In this document: positions 42,501-52,220 of the stretch, in pieces
How the letters are laid out: the number at the start of each line of letters is the position of its first letter
Position numbering within the stretch: the first letter of the stretch is position 1
Assembly (NCBI GenBank): GCA_021295915.1
Contig: JAGWBK010000037.1
Location: 1-54,418 of the forward strand
Direction: 5' to 3'
Source of the DNA: Dehalococcoidia bacterium
GTDB taxonomy: Bacteria > Chloroflexota > Dehalococcoidia > Lucifugimonadales > UBA1123
Length of the DNA stretch: 54,418 nucleotides
The notes under the pieces: model-generated
What the model was told of the DNA's origin: nothing
The model's database searches: none
Seen by the model: the letters and a program-made list of their open reading frames with translations, nothing else
Made by a program: the position numbers and the translations under genes

Positions 42501-43247
42501 ATGGCCTACGACAGCAAAACGGGAACACAACTAACGCTCGAAGACGATAACGTCTCTCGGGGTGGAAAGCGCGTCGTTCGCAACGGTTCACCAAGCAACA
42601 ATCTGGTTCTTAGTGCATACGCGGCGGCGAACGAAGACGTCTTTCCGAAGATCCTGGATCTGTACGTCGCGCCGGGAAGCACTGTGGCTGACGTGACATA
42701 CGGAAAGGGCGTGTTTTGGAACAAGGTAGGACCCGAAACATACAACCTCCTGCCGACTGATATTGCTATGGGGACCGACTGTCGCGATCTTCCATATGAA
42801 GATGGCTCAATAGACTGCGTCGTCCTGGACCCTCCATACATGCACTCTCCGGGCGGGACTGCACATACCGGCCACCAGCCATACGAGAGCTACTACAAGA
42901 ACAACAGCACGGGCAACAGGACCAGGAGCAAGTATCACGAAGCCGTCCTGGACCTGTACGTTGATGGCGGACGGGAAGCATACCGGGTACTCCGAGACCG
43001 CGGAACCCTGATCGTTAAGTGTCAGGACGAGGTCTGCTCTAACAGGCAACGGTTCACGCATGTTGAAATCATGCATGAATACGAAGCTCTGGGGTACGTC
43101 ACTGAAGACCTGTTTGTGGTCATGCGAAATAACAGGCCCGGCGTAAGCAGGATGTCCAAACAGGTACACGCGCGAAAGAACCACTCCTACTTCCTGGTCT
43201 TCTGGAAGCGCGGCGCAACAGGCCCCACTTGGGAGCCGCCCGCTTGA
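42501..43247 (+). CDS. DNA methyltransferase (N4/N6-type, DPPY motif)
   Basis: SAM-dependent adenine or cytosine amino-methyltransferase. 248 aa. Motif I-like ADVTYGKGVFW (residues 63-73) precedes the catalytic DPPY (110-113, in CVVLDPPYMHSPGG). A Tyr-rich helix (YESYYKNN) and LRDRGTLIVKCQDEV follow, with a C-terminal HSYFLVFWKRG strand. There is no separate target-recognition domain, so specificity probably lies in the DPPY-flanking loops. The downstream gene starts inside its stop codon and encodes a PD-(D/E)xK protein, so this looks like the M of an R-M pair. It is 19 nt after guaB3. GC content is lower than in the neighbours, which suggests transfer. Confidence 0.87.
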   Translation: MAYDSKTGTQLTLEDDNVSRGGKRVVRNGSPSNNLVLSAYAAANEDVFPKILDLYVAPGSTVADVTYGKGVFWNKVGPETYNLLPTDIAMGTDCRDLPYEDGSIDCVVLDPPYMHSPGGTAHTGHQPYESYYKNNSTGNRTRSKYHEAVLDLYVDGGREAYRVLRDRGTLIVKCQDEVCSNRQRFTHVEIMHEYEALGYVTEDLFVVMRNNRPGVSRMSKQVHARKNHSYFLVFWKRGATGPTWEPPA

Positions 43248-43753
43248 ATCCGCTTGAGCTCATGCTCGAAGTGATCCATGAGCATACGCCCACGTCCAAG
43301 TGGTCCGGGTCGACACTTGCACCATTTCGCCAGGTAGCCAACACAAACCGTGGAGACATCGGCGAAGGCTTCATCTTTCGATACCTGGTCCATTCAGGTA
43401 TTGCCGTCGGCAAGGGAGCCTCACGTATCGAGGAGTGGGACCTTGAAATCGGCAGTCTCAAGTTCGAGGTCAAGACGGCATCAGAAGATCGTGGTGGCTC
43501 GTTCCAGTTCAACCACATCCGGCTAGACCGGAATTACGACTATTTGCTCTGCCTCGGCATTCGCCCTGAGGAGATACTCTTCAACGGGTGGCGAAAGGGC
43601 GAGGTGTCAGAAGGCGTCGCCGGGAGGCTCGTACGCATGGCCGAAGGCCAGAGCGTAACCCACAAGCTGACAAAACGTCCCCAAGACATGAGAAAGATCG
43701 AAGAGCTGCCCGCCTGGGTAGTGAGCATTACGTCGGCTCTCGAACCTGACTAG
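43244..43753 (+). CDS. Probable type II restriction endonuclease, PD-(D/E)xK fold
   Basis: 169 aa from TTG 43244, whose TTGA overlaps the methyltransferase stop; GGGAG lies 8 nt upstream. The segment GDIGEGFIFRYLV (E41) is followed by D66-x8-E75-x-K77 in EWDLEIGSLKFEVKTAS. This is the nuclease core: helix Glu, metal-binding Asp, E-x-K. Next comes FQFNHIRLDRNYDYLLCLGI, a pattern seen in restriction-type nucleases. Size and adjacency to a methyltransferase point to a compact type II system. No named enzyme is recognised. A Mrr-like or repair nuclease is the main alternative. Confidence 0.75.
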   Translation: MNPLELMLEVIHEHTPTSKWSGSTLAPFRQVANTNRGDIGEGFIFRYLVHSGIAVGKGASRIEEWDLEIGSLKFEVKTASEDRGGSFQFNHIRLDRNYDYLLCLGIRPEEILFNGWRKGEVSEGVAGRLVRMAEGQSVTHKLTKRPQDMRKIEELPAWVVSITSALEPD

Positions 43754-43812
43754 GAGCCAGCAGGCCGAGAAGCTGTGTCAATCTAGTAGGTGTGAGGCTC
43801 GCTAGCGGCTTT

Positions 43813-43842
43813 AGTCATTCCGGCCTGTGCCGGAATCCAGAT
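43813..43842. repeat. Family B palindrome (inverse) after the R-M pair
   Basis: AGTCATTCCGGCCTGTGCCGGAATCCAGATGACC: TTCCGGC/GCCGGAA hairpin, reverse orientation of the family B consensus. It lies in the 206-bp gap before abrB, which otherwise shows nothing recognisable. Confidence 0.75.
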
Positions 43843-43959
43843 GACCGGTTGTAAAAGGCAGCACCTACCAAGCTAACTCAGGCTCAAGATCGGCTGAAGC
43901 CTTGCAGCATAGCCATCCCCAGCACTACGCTCTGCAAGTAAGGCATATGGACACTCCTC

Positions 43960-44193
43960 ATGATCGAGTCCGGCATCACCCCGAAAGGACAACCCACTTT
44001 GCCCAAAGCCATACGGGAAGCTCTGTCGGTGAAGGCAGGAGACCACGTGCGCTACGTCATCCAGGAAGGAGAAGTCCGTATACTGCCTATACGTTCCGTG
44101 AGGCGGCTCTTCGGCATACTTCGGCATGACGGTCCGGCAGCGACTCTGGAGGACATGGAACGCGCCATAGCCGAAGGTGCCTGTGAAGAGTGA
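43960..44193 (+). CDS. AbrB/SpoVT-type antitoxin (VapB-like)
   Basis: 77 aa with the swapped-hairpin AbrB domain at the N-terminus: SGITPKGQPTLPKAIREALSV then GDHVRYVIQEGEVRILPI. The C-terminal half (LFGILRHDGPAATLEDMERAIAEGA) is the toxin-wrapping arm seen in VapB antitoxins that pair with PIN toxins. It is translationally coupled (GTGA overlap) to a truncated vapC. It may now be an orphan that still binds DNA. Confidence 0.88.
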   Translation: MIESGITPKGQPTLPKAIREALSVKAGDHVRYVIQEGEVRILPIRSVRRLFGILRHDGPAATLEDMERAIAEGACEE

Positions 44194-44291
44194 TTGCCAT
44201 CGACACCAACGTGATAGTTCGCTATCTCGTCGCTGACGACGCCGAACAGGCGGAGGCGAAACCAGAAAGTAAAGGACGCCCCCTCATCTGA
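44190..44291 (+). pseudogene. Truncated VapC (PIN-domain) toxin remnant
   Basis: GTG 44190 overlaps the antitoxin stop. The frame gives the canonical PIN start V-I-A-I-D-T-N-V-I-V-R-Y-L-V-A-D-D (first catalytic Asp at residue 5), continues to A-E-Q-A-E-A, then diverges at about 44258 into terminator-hairpin DNA and stops at 44289-44291. About 23 of an expected 130 or so residues remain. The other acidic residues are lost, so it is inactive. Confidence 0.8.
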
Positions 44292-44302
44292 GGGGGCGTC
44301 CT
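44273..44302 (-). terminator. Strong hairpin, probable terminator of the zinc-ribbon gene
   Basis: AGGACGCCCCCTCA and TGAGGGGGCGTCCT are perfect 14-bp arms around TC. Reading on the minus strand it is followed by TTTACTTTCTGG, a U-rich run. It lies 41 nt after the stop of the 61-aa minus-strand gene and overlaps the vapC scrap. Confidence 0.75.
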
Positions 44303-44342
44303 ACTTGAGGAGGAGCTATCTTAAGGCGCTGACAGCGCCCGA

Positions 44343-44528
44343 TCAGGCCACTTTCTTCGTCGTCTTCTTCTTGTTGAAGTCGGCCAGGTTCAGTGACCTG
44401 AGAATCAGGTCCTTGTTAGGTATGTCGTGCATATAGCCGCACTGAATGCACTGCTTGTACGACCCATACATGTCTCTGTTGGTGTGCAGATCGCCCTCAC
44501 ACCGAGGGCAGGCTCTGAGTTCAAGCAT
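44343..44528 (-). CDS. Small zinc-ribbon protein (61 aa)
   Basis: Two cysteine pairs, C-P-R-C and C-I-Q-C, 18 residues apart, form a zinc ribbon (LRACPRCEGDLHTNRDMYG, YKQCIQCGYMHDI), followed by a basic K/T-rich tail. The ATG at 44528 is chosen because GGAGGG lies 5 nt upstream; ATGs at 44531 and 44561 are in frame. A -10-like TATAAT (about 44586-44591 on the minus strand) is present. Divergent from hspR. Function unknown; nucleic-acid binding is possible. Confidence 0.75.
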   Translation of the reverse strand: MLELRACPRCEGDLHTNRDMYGSYKQCIQCGYMHDIPNKDLILRSLNLADFNKKKTTKKVA

Positions 44529-44594
44529 CATTTCCCTCCGCTGGTGTTCCTTGAAATTCACATGAATTAATTTGCTTCATGGGCATTATATCAC

Positions 44595-44627
44595 TTGACA
44601 CACCCCGTATCAATAATTACCATTGAT
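44595..44627 (+). promoter_or_regulatory. hspR promoter with overlapping inverted-repeat operator
   Basis: TTGACA (44595-44600), a 17-bp spacer, TACCAT (44618-44623). Overlapping the -10 is ATCAAT-AATTACC-ATTGAT (44609-44627), 6-bp perfect arms with a 7-bp spacer; with one gap the arms extend to GT(A)ATCAAT. The N7 spacing equals that of the HspR/HAIR operator (CTTGAGT-N7-ACTCAAG), although the arms differ. Confidence 0.55.
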
Positions 44628-44727
44628 TACGAGCCGTTCAGAGACTGTAACGCCGGAAAGGCTCGCGGGTTAGCCCTGGTTTTGGGCTGAGGGCCGCAAT
44701 TCTCGAAACATGGAGGGAACAGGTCCC

Positions 44728-45060
44728 ATGCAGGAAGGTGTATACGTCATAAGCGTCGCCGCGCGCATTCTGGACATGCATCCCCAAACTTTACGAAAAT
44801 ATGAAAGAGTGGGTCTTGTGCTGCCCTCGCGCACCGGGGGCATGTCCAGGCTCTACTCTGACGAAGATATCGCGCGTCTGCAGCTCATCAAGCATCTCGT
44901 CGAAAACCTGGGCCTCAATCTGGCCGGAGTGAAGTTGGCGATGCAGCTGTTCAACAGGATGATACGGATGCGGTCGCAAATGGCCCAGTTGGAAGGACAG
45001 CAACTCAGGGAAGCTCTCAACGAAAGCCTGGACGAGATGTTCAAGATTCTCGCCGGCTGA
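44728..45060 (+). CDS. hspR: MerR-family heat-shock regulator HspR
   Basis: Repressor of chaperone genes. 110 aa from ATG 44728, with GGAGGG (44712-44717) upstream; the in-frame ATG at 44710 overlaps that site and is less likely. MerR HTH: VISVAARILDMHPQTLRKYERVGLVLPSRTGG, then LYSDEDIARLQLIKHLVENLGLNLAGVKLAM, both diagnostic for HspR. A coiled-coil C-terminus follows. It lies upstream of grpE and dnaK and probably controls them and itself through the inverted repeat at 44609-44627. The leader is about 100 nt. Confidence 0.93.
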   Translation: MQEGVYVISVAARILDMHPQTLRKYERVGLVLPSRTGGMSRLYSDEDIARLQLIKHLVENLGLNLAGVKLAMQLFNRMIRMRSQMAQLEGQQLREALNESLDEMFKILAG

Positions 45061-45109
45061 TGCAAGTGCGTCCCGTGAAAACGGGAATGACGTTAAAGGA
45101 TCGACAGTT

Positions 45110-45658
45110 ATGACAGAAGATGGGCAGTCCGACGAGAGTCAGACTCTAGAAGAGCAGATGGACGCCGAACTGGACGAGGTTTCGGAACTCCAGGCTCGCC
45201 TCGACGAGGCCGAGCGCGAGAAAGACCAGTTCAGGTCCATGGCGCTGAGATACAGGGCCGACCTGGAGAACTACAAGAAGCGAGCTACACAGGAACTTGC
45301 CGATACCAGGGAGCGCGCCAACGCGCAGCTCCTTCTGAAGCTGATCGTAGTGGCAGACGACTTCAACCGGGCGGTCAACTTCCTGCCTGAAGACGCAGTC
45401 GACGTTAGCTGGTACGAGGGCGTGCAGCTCGTCCAGCGGAGCCTGGAGAACATGCTCCAGTCCGAGGGGCTGTCCCGCATCGAGGCGACCATCGGCCAGC
45501 CGTTCGACGTGTCTCAGCACGAGGCCGTATTCTTCGAGCCGACTAACGAAGTAAGCGAGGGCGCCGTGGTCCGAATCGTCAGAGACGGATACAGGCTCCA
45601 CAGCAGGGTGCTCAGGGCGGCGCAGGTAAGTGTCGCACAGGCCCCGACGGATGACTGA
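45110..45658 (+). CDS. grpE: Nucleotide exchange factor GrpE
   Basis: Releases ADP from DnaK. 182 aa. Acidic N-terminus and long coiled coil (EQMDAELDEVSELQARLDEAE), then LRYRADLENYKKRATQEL and the beta-wing domain (IGQPFDVSQHEAVFFEPT, GAVVRIVRDGYRLHSRVLRAAQVSVAQ). Normal length. Located between hspR and dnaK. Confidence 0.96.
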   Translation: MTEDGQSDESQTLEEQMDAELDEVSELQARLDEAEREKDQFRSMALRYRADLENYKKRATQELADTRERANAQLLLKLIVVADDFNRAVNFLPEDAVDVSWYEGVQLVQRSLENMLQSEGLSRIEATIGQPFDVSQHEAVFFEPTNEVSEGAVVRIVRDGYRLHSRVLRAAQVSVAQAPTDD

Positions 45659-45707
45659 ACAATATGACCGAAGACCAATAGTCCTGCGAATGTCAACACT
45701 TACGGGT

Positions 45708-45723
45708 GCAGGGCGAGCCCTGC
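45708..45723 (+). other. Perfect hairpin between grpE and dnaK
   Basis: GCAGGGC-GA-GCCCTGC, 7-bp arms, 4 nt before the AGGAGA ribosome site (45728-45733) of dnaK. It could protect or cleave the mRNA between the two genes, or modulate dnaK initiation. Confidence 0.5.
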
Positions 45724-45741
45724 TAACAGGAGAATCAGTAA

Positions 45742-47654
<1,913 letters not shown>

Positions 47655-47679
47655 CCTCGAAGACTATCGACTCTGTGCA

Positions 47680-47711
47680 AGGGGCGTTCCCGTTTCGGGG
47701 CGCCCCTTTTG
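47680..47711 (+). terminator. Rho-independent terminator of the hspR-grpE-dnaK cluster
   Basis: AAGGGGCG-TT-CCCG-TTT-CGGG-G-CGCCCCTT-TT: a GC-rich hairpin of 12 bp with one small bulge followed by T residues, 26 nt after the dnaK stop and before the convergent permease gene. Confidence 0.75.
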
Positions 47712-47718
47712 CTTGTCG

Positions 47719-50700
47719 TCAGCCGTCCCCCACGCGGAGGACCTGGGACAATGACATTCGTCGGATGAACAGAATCACGCCTATGATTATGGCGGTGAAG
47801 ATCAGGCCCATTGCGACATACGTTACCAGCAGGTTCTGCCAGCCGACCTCGATTACGAACGGCGGCAGCACCTGGCCTCCACGGTCATCGTGGCCGAGGA
47901 ACGGCATGATCGTCGCGCCCAGTCGGCCTCCCATCCAGGTGCCGAGCGCCATGCCGACCAGTATGACGAGAGCCTGCTCGAGCCACATGAGCGACACCAG
48001 CTGGCGCGTCGAGAAACCCATCGTTCGCATCAGGGCGAACTGCAGCTCGCGGTTGCGGAACGATATGTAGGCGTGGACGAGGAAGCCGAGGCTGCTGAGT
48101 ACGAGTATCGCGCCGAACGCAATCAGCAGGAGCGCCCTCCAGCCTGCAAGCACCAGCGGGTCGATCTGGGCAACAGCGAGATCTTCGACGGTGTCTATCG
48201 CCCTGCCTATCTGGAACGGCCGTCCCTCCCTGAGCTCTTCGATGAACTCCTCCCGCTCTTCGCCCTCGACGTCGGTGCGCAGCCACATCTCGTTGGCGGT
48301 GATCTCGGCGCGCGCCATGCCCAGGTTCGTGTGTGCGCGAACGGTTTCTAGATCGGCCACCAGGAACCTGTCGTTGTAGCTGTCCATCGTCGGGAAGAAG
48401 TCGACCGTGTCGACAAGCACAGCGGTCAGCCGCCGTCCGCTAACGGAGACCTTCACCTCGTCACCGATGGAGTGCCCGAAGTGCTTCAGGAAGGACTCGC
48501 TGGCGACCACCGGCACCGGCTGAGGCTCACCACCAGGCGAGATGCCCCTGGCCACGAGGGCGCGTCCTGCAGACCACGCGAACATCAGGGAGCCATCGCC
48601 CCTGGCCGATACCTCCGAGGCGCGAATCCTGTCCTGGTTGGCGACGCTGGAATCCTGGAGCACGTTCCAGCCGTCGACCTCCGCGTTGGTGTCCTGGGCA
48701 AGGTTCCTGAAGTCGTCAAGGACCTCTATCTCGCCGTTGGACTTTCGGACCCGGACGGTGTCGATCAGTATCGAGCCTGGCCTGAGACCTCTTTCGAGGT
48801 CGGTCTCGCCGACTGCTATGGACACCAGGGTGAACGGTCGGGAGGGGAACAGCCTGGACCTGGGACTGCCACCCTCGAACAGCTCTGCACTGTAGAGTCG
48901 CCAGTTGCTGGACTCCAGGAAGCCGAGCCTGTACGTGAAGTAGCGCCCATTGGAATCCCTGAGTCTCGCACCGAGGCTCACAGTTGGGGACGGGCGGTCG
49001 GCCTTCATGAGCACCTGTATCGCGCGGGCGTTGTCAGGCATCGGGATGCCGAGAGGGATCTCATGCCCGTTGAGCTGTGACATGACGTCAGGAAGCGGGT
49101 TGTCGGAGAAGTCGTCCCTGAACCACGCGACGTCCTCGAACTTTTCTGTGTCGACGGCGAGAACGTCGAAAGTGGAGTCGCCTCCAAACGTTCCAAGGTG
49201 CGAGCCGATCGCCCGCAGCACCGGCGCCGCGTTCAGGACCTCGTCCATGTCCTCGTAGGGCTTGTCAATAGGCCTGGAGCCTCCCCGGATGTTGATCGAC
49301 ACGTTGACGAGGCGGATGTCGGAGCCCGCTGAGTAGAGCACCCGCTCGGTGAAGCTGCGCTGCAGCGTACCGCCAAAGCTGGCCGCGAATATGCCGAGTC
49401 CGGCCATCAGGATGAGCAGCAGCGCGAGTCTCGCGTAGTGAGTCGGGTTGCGCGCCATCTGCCACAGGCCCATCACGAGTCCCGGAGGAAGCCGTGCGGC
49501 CAGGAGCCGGCTTGCCAGGCTCATCACCAGCGGGAAGAGCCGTATCAGCACCATTGCGGAGGCGACCAGGGTGATTGCGGGCACCGCCAGCAGAAGCTGG
49601 TTGACCGCAACCTGTCCGAGCAGGTTGGTGGCGGCGAGCGATCCCTGCTCGGTGAGCTGCCGGAACAGCACGATGCTCACGACGAGCAGCAGCACGTCGA
49701 GGTAGTAGCGCTGCACGAACGACAGACGGGACGGTCGTGCCATCTCCTGCCTGTCCCTGGACATCGACGACCTTGACGCCTCGAACGCCGGAATCATCAG
49801 CGCACCAAAGCTCAGAACGCCTCCGAGTGCGCTCATTATGAACGCGCCGCGCGTCAGCGTGACGGGAAGCAGCGCGCCGCCGGAGAGGTCGGAAAACGCG
49901 GGCGTGAGTCCGAGGACGCTGATCGAGGCAGCGGCCAGGAATGGCGCGATGACGATGGCGAGTCCGGCAATCGTCAGCCCCTCCAGCACGAACACGGTGA
50001 GCACCTGTCGCTCTGTCGCACCTCTTCCCTGGAGCAGGCTGATCTCGTTCTTGCGCTGCTCGGCAATCAGGGACGACAGGGTGATGACGTAGTACAGCAC
50101 CACGACGGCGATGAGGATCAGCACCACGAACATCTGGAGCTTGGTGAACAGCAGGCGCTCATCGTAGTCGGCAAGCGCGTCGTCCAGGTCGGTCACCTGC
50201 CGGTAGGATAGGAACGTCCGCGACATGTTCCGGCGCATTGAAATTACCGCAAACAGAGCGTCCGTGGCGTTGGTCGCCTGCAGCCGCTCGTGGTCGGTCA
50301 GGAGCATCCAGCCGTAGGTGGTGTCCATGTCCGTGAACGCGCCGCCCACCCCGCGCAGGAGCGTGTCCTCGGACACGAGCAGCGGAACGGCGACGAAGCT
50401 GCCCGACGAGAAGGTGTGGAATACCTCATCGTCGAGACGCCAGAGCGGGTGATCGGGATCGGTCCTGCGGAAGATTCCCGACACCACCACAGAGGCGTAC
50501 GGCGTTGCGTCCATCCAGTGCGGCACCACCGACAGCGTGGAGCCAACCGTCAGACCGATCTCGTTCGCAACACCGTACGGGACTGCTGCCTCAATGGTGA
50601 TCGGGCTGCCGTCCGGAGAAACGTCGAGCAGCTCGGCGGGCATACGACCGCCCGGCAGGATCTCGATGTGGTCCTCTATGCCGTGCAGGAAGTGGAAGTA

Positions 50701-51057
50701 GCTGCGAGCGTTGTCGTCGCCGGCGACTTCTTCCTCGCCGGGAGGAGTCATGAAGAAGGTCGCGGTGCGGGCGCCGCGTACGGAGCCTTCGAGCAGCCAG
50801 CCGAGCCTGGTGTTGTACTCGTTCTCCATGAAGCCGCGGACCGCTGCGGACTCCTTGGGGCTGGTCGGGCCCTTGGAAGTCTTGACGACTATGTCCAGGT
50901 CGATCGGGTCGTGCTGCTCAAGCGCGGACTCGAGCGCGAGGTCACGCAGCGAGTCGAAGTAGATGACGGTGCCCGCCATGATGGTCGATGCAAGCACGAC
51001 TCCGATGACGACTGACGACAGCAGTCGCCAGTTGGCGAGACTGCGTCTGGCAACCAT
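47719..51057 (-). CDS. Large FtsX-family ABC transporter permease (MacB-like)
   Basis: 1112-aa inner-membrane protein. N-terminal helix (residues about 12-32) followed by a large extracytoplasmic domain, then FtsX-type helices (around 310-420: MFVVLILIAVVVLYYVITLSSLIAEQRKNEISLLQGRGATERQVL). Next come central helices (DVLLLVVSIVLF; ITLVASAMVLIRLFPLVMSL), a second extracytoplasmic domain, and a C-terminal FtsX repeat (LLLIAFGAILVLSSLGFLVHAY with MRTMGFSTRQLVSLMWLEQALVILVGMALG). The two FtsX modules and two outside domains fit LolCE/MacB-type machines that move lipids or peptides outward. No ATPase is adjacent. ATG 51057 is preferred; the conserved-looking LARILSAWP lies just upstream in frame but lacks a start codon. 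Confidence 0.88.
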   Translation of the reverse strand: MVARRSLANWRLLSSVVIGVVLASTIMAGTVIYFDSLRDLALESALEQHDPIDLDIVVKTSKGPTSPKESAAVRGFMENEYNTRLGWLLEGSVRGARTATFFMTPPGEEEVAGDDNARSYFHFLHGIEDHIEILPGGRMPAELLDVSPDGSPITIEAAVPYGVANEIGLTVGSTLSVVPHWMDATPYASVVVSGIFRRTDPDHPLWRLDDEVFHTFSSGSFVAVPLLVSEDTLLRGVGGAFTDMDTTYGWMLLTDHERLQATNATDALFAVISMRRNMSRTFLSYRQVTDLDDALADYDERLLFTKLQMFVVLILIAVVVLYYVITLSSLIAEQRKNEISLLQGRGATERQVLTVFVLEGLTIAGLAIVIAPFLAAASISVLGLTPAFSDLSGGALLPVTLTRGAFIMSALGGVLSFGALMIPAFEASRSSMSRDRQEMARPSRLSFVQRYYLDVLLLVVSIVLFRQLTEQGSLAATNLLGQVAVNQLLLAVPAITLVASAMVLIRLFPLVMSLASRLLAARLPPGLVMGLWQMARNPTHYARLALLLILMAGLGIFAASFGGTLQRSFTERVLYSAGSDIRLVNVSINIRGGSRPIDKPYEDMDEVLNAAPVLRAIGSHLGTFGGDSTFDVLAVDTEKFEDVAWFRDDFSDNPLPDVMSQLNGHEIPLGIPMPDNARAIQVLMKADRPSPTVSLGARLRDSNGRYFTYRLGFLESSNWRLYSAELFEGGSPRSRLFPSRPFTLVSIAVGETDLERGLRPGSILIDTVRVRKSNGEIEVLDDFRNLAQDTNAEVDGWNVLQDSSVANQDRIRASEVSARGDGSLMFAWSAGRALVARGISPGGEPQPVPVVASESFLKHFGHSIGDEVKVSVSGRRLTAVLVDTVDFFPTMDSYNDRFLVADLETVRAHTNLGMARAEITANEMWLRTDVEGEEREEFIEELREGRPFQIGRAIDTVEDLAVAQIDPLVLAGWRALLLIAFGAILVLSSLGFLVHAYISFRNRELQFALMRTMGFSTRQLVSLMWLEQALVILVGMALGTWMGGRLGATIMPFLGHDDRGGQVLPPFVIEVGWQNLLVTYVAMGLIFTAIIIGVILFIRRMSLSQVLRVGDG

Positions 51058-51274
51058 CGGCCATGCCGACAGGATTCTGGCTAGGTTGGCTAGGATTTCG
51101 GGGCCTTCGGGAAGGTTGGATTTGGCTTAGGTGCGGTTCGACTATGGTAGCAGGCGTTGGGGGTGGTTAGGAGCCGAGCGGCAGCGGTGCTCCGATTCAA
51201 CCCTGTGTGCAAATTCTCAATCCCACCCCTGGTCCCATCGTGTAACCCCGTCACTCCCGTGAAAGGAGACCTTT

Positions 51275-51570
51275 GCATAACCCCCTCTCCCTCCGGGCTA
51301 ACAAGGGTAGGTATCCGCAGTTCGTCATTCCGGCGAAGGCCGGAATCCAGGGGATGGGGGTGTCCTTCGACAAGCTCATAGCCTGCGCCGGACTTGATCC
51401 GGTGACGAACGAATTGCCAGTTTACCCACCCCCTCTCCCTCAGAGCCTGTCCCGTACTTGATACGGGGGAGAGGGCTGGGGTGAGGGTGAAAACCACGCC
51501 TACCCCCTACCCGATACAGCAACACTGCAGGGGCGGTTCGCGAACCGCCCCTCACCCGTCACTCCCGCGA
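51275..51570. repeat. Repeat-rich spacer (families A, B, C and a nested palindrome)
   Basis: The 790-bp gene-free stretch 51058-51847 contains: a family A fragment (51281-51297), inverse family B (51323-51352), a CCTTCGACAAGCT element (51363-51387), a full family A at 51430-51492 interrupted by CCCGTACTTGATACGGG (51451-51467), and a family C-like palindrome GGGGCGGTTCGCGAACCGCCCC (51531-51552). I see no gene in this stretch. Confidence 0.8.
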
Positions 51571-51847
51571 AGCTTGTCCCAGTGGAAGCGGGGAGCGGGA
51601 GTCCAGTGGGGCGACGGGAAATGTCTGAACTCTGATTCGTCTGATTAGGGGATTTCTCTGATTTAGAAGACAGCAGTAATGGTCTGGTGGCGGCTGTTGG
51701 CGTTGGATAGGTACATCGATGGGCGGTCAGGTGACTTGCCGGGCTTTGGCCAGTGACGGTGTTCGGGATGAGATCTGGGCAGGTCCTCACAAACTCGTTC
51801 TGGTCCGATAGAATGTCGGTCCTCGAATTCAGACAGGGAGGCATGTC

Positions 51848-52141
51848 ATGGCACTGGATGTTGGAGTCGTGCAGATCGACTATTCGCAGGCTCGGCCATC
51901 TGGCGCAGCCTATCAGTACGCGTGGGAGCTAATGGCCTACGATGACCTGGAGGGGGACTGCTGGAAGGTGTCGGATGGGGGACAGGTCTTCATAGAGCTG
52001 ACGTACACGACGATGGCCAATCACGCGATGGAGTACATAGAGTCGAAGAGCCTATCTTCGACTGAGGCCCACCAGGTGATGCGGTGGGTCAGGGGTCTGC
52101 CATGGCAGGGTCAGGTAGTCATGCTGCATTTGGGGTGGTGA
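51848..52141 (+). CDS. Small hypothetical protein (97 aa)
   Basis: Not recognised. ATG 51848 has GGGAGGC about 6 nt upstream, which supports a real start. The sequence is soluble, rich in Tyr and Trp (YQYAWELMAYDDLEGDCW, then VMRWVRGLPWQGQVVMLHLGW), with no signal peptide or cysteine cluster. It lies alone between the repeat-rich spacer and the minus-strand AIPR gene. Accessory gene, function unknown. Confidence 0.5.
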   Translation: MALDVGVVQIDYSQARPSGAAYQYAWELMAYDDLEGDCWKVSDGGQVFIELTYTTMANHAMEYIESKSLSSTEAHQVMRWVRGLPWQGQVVMLHLGW

Positions 52142-52220
52142 GGGGGCGGCTCCTACGTTACAGCCCTTCACATGACCTAGGTCAGGAAAAGGGAATTCAA
52201 TCCACCGCACTCCCTCCAGC

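Noticed and set aside
50290-51015. 241-codon plus-strand frame
   Set aside because: Antisense to the FtsX-type permease, whose membrane pattern and FtsX motifs are clear.
51058-51847. A gene in the repeat-rich spacer (for example the minus-strand frame 51090-51497)
   Set aside because: The frames run through repeat families A, B and C and give low-complexity peptides; no start with a ribosome site is convincing.
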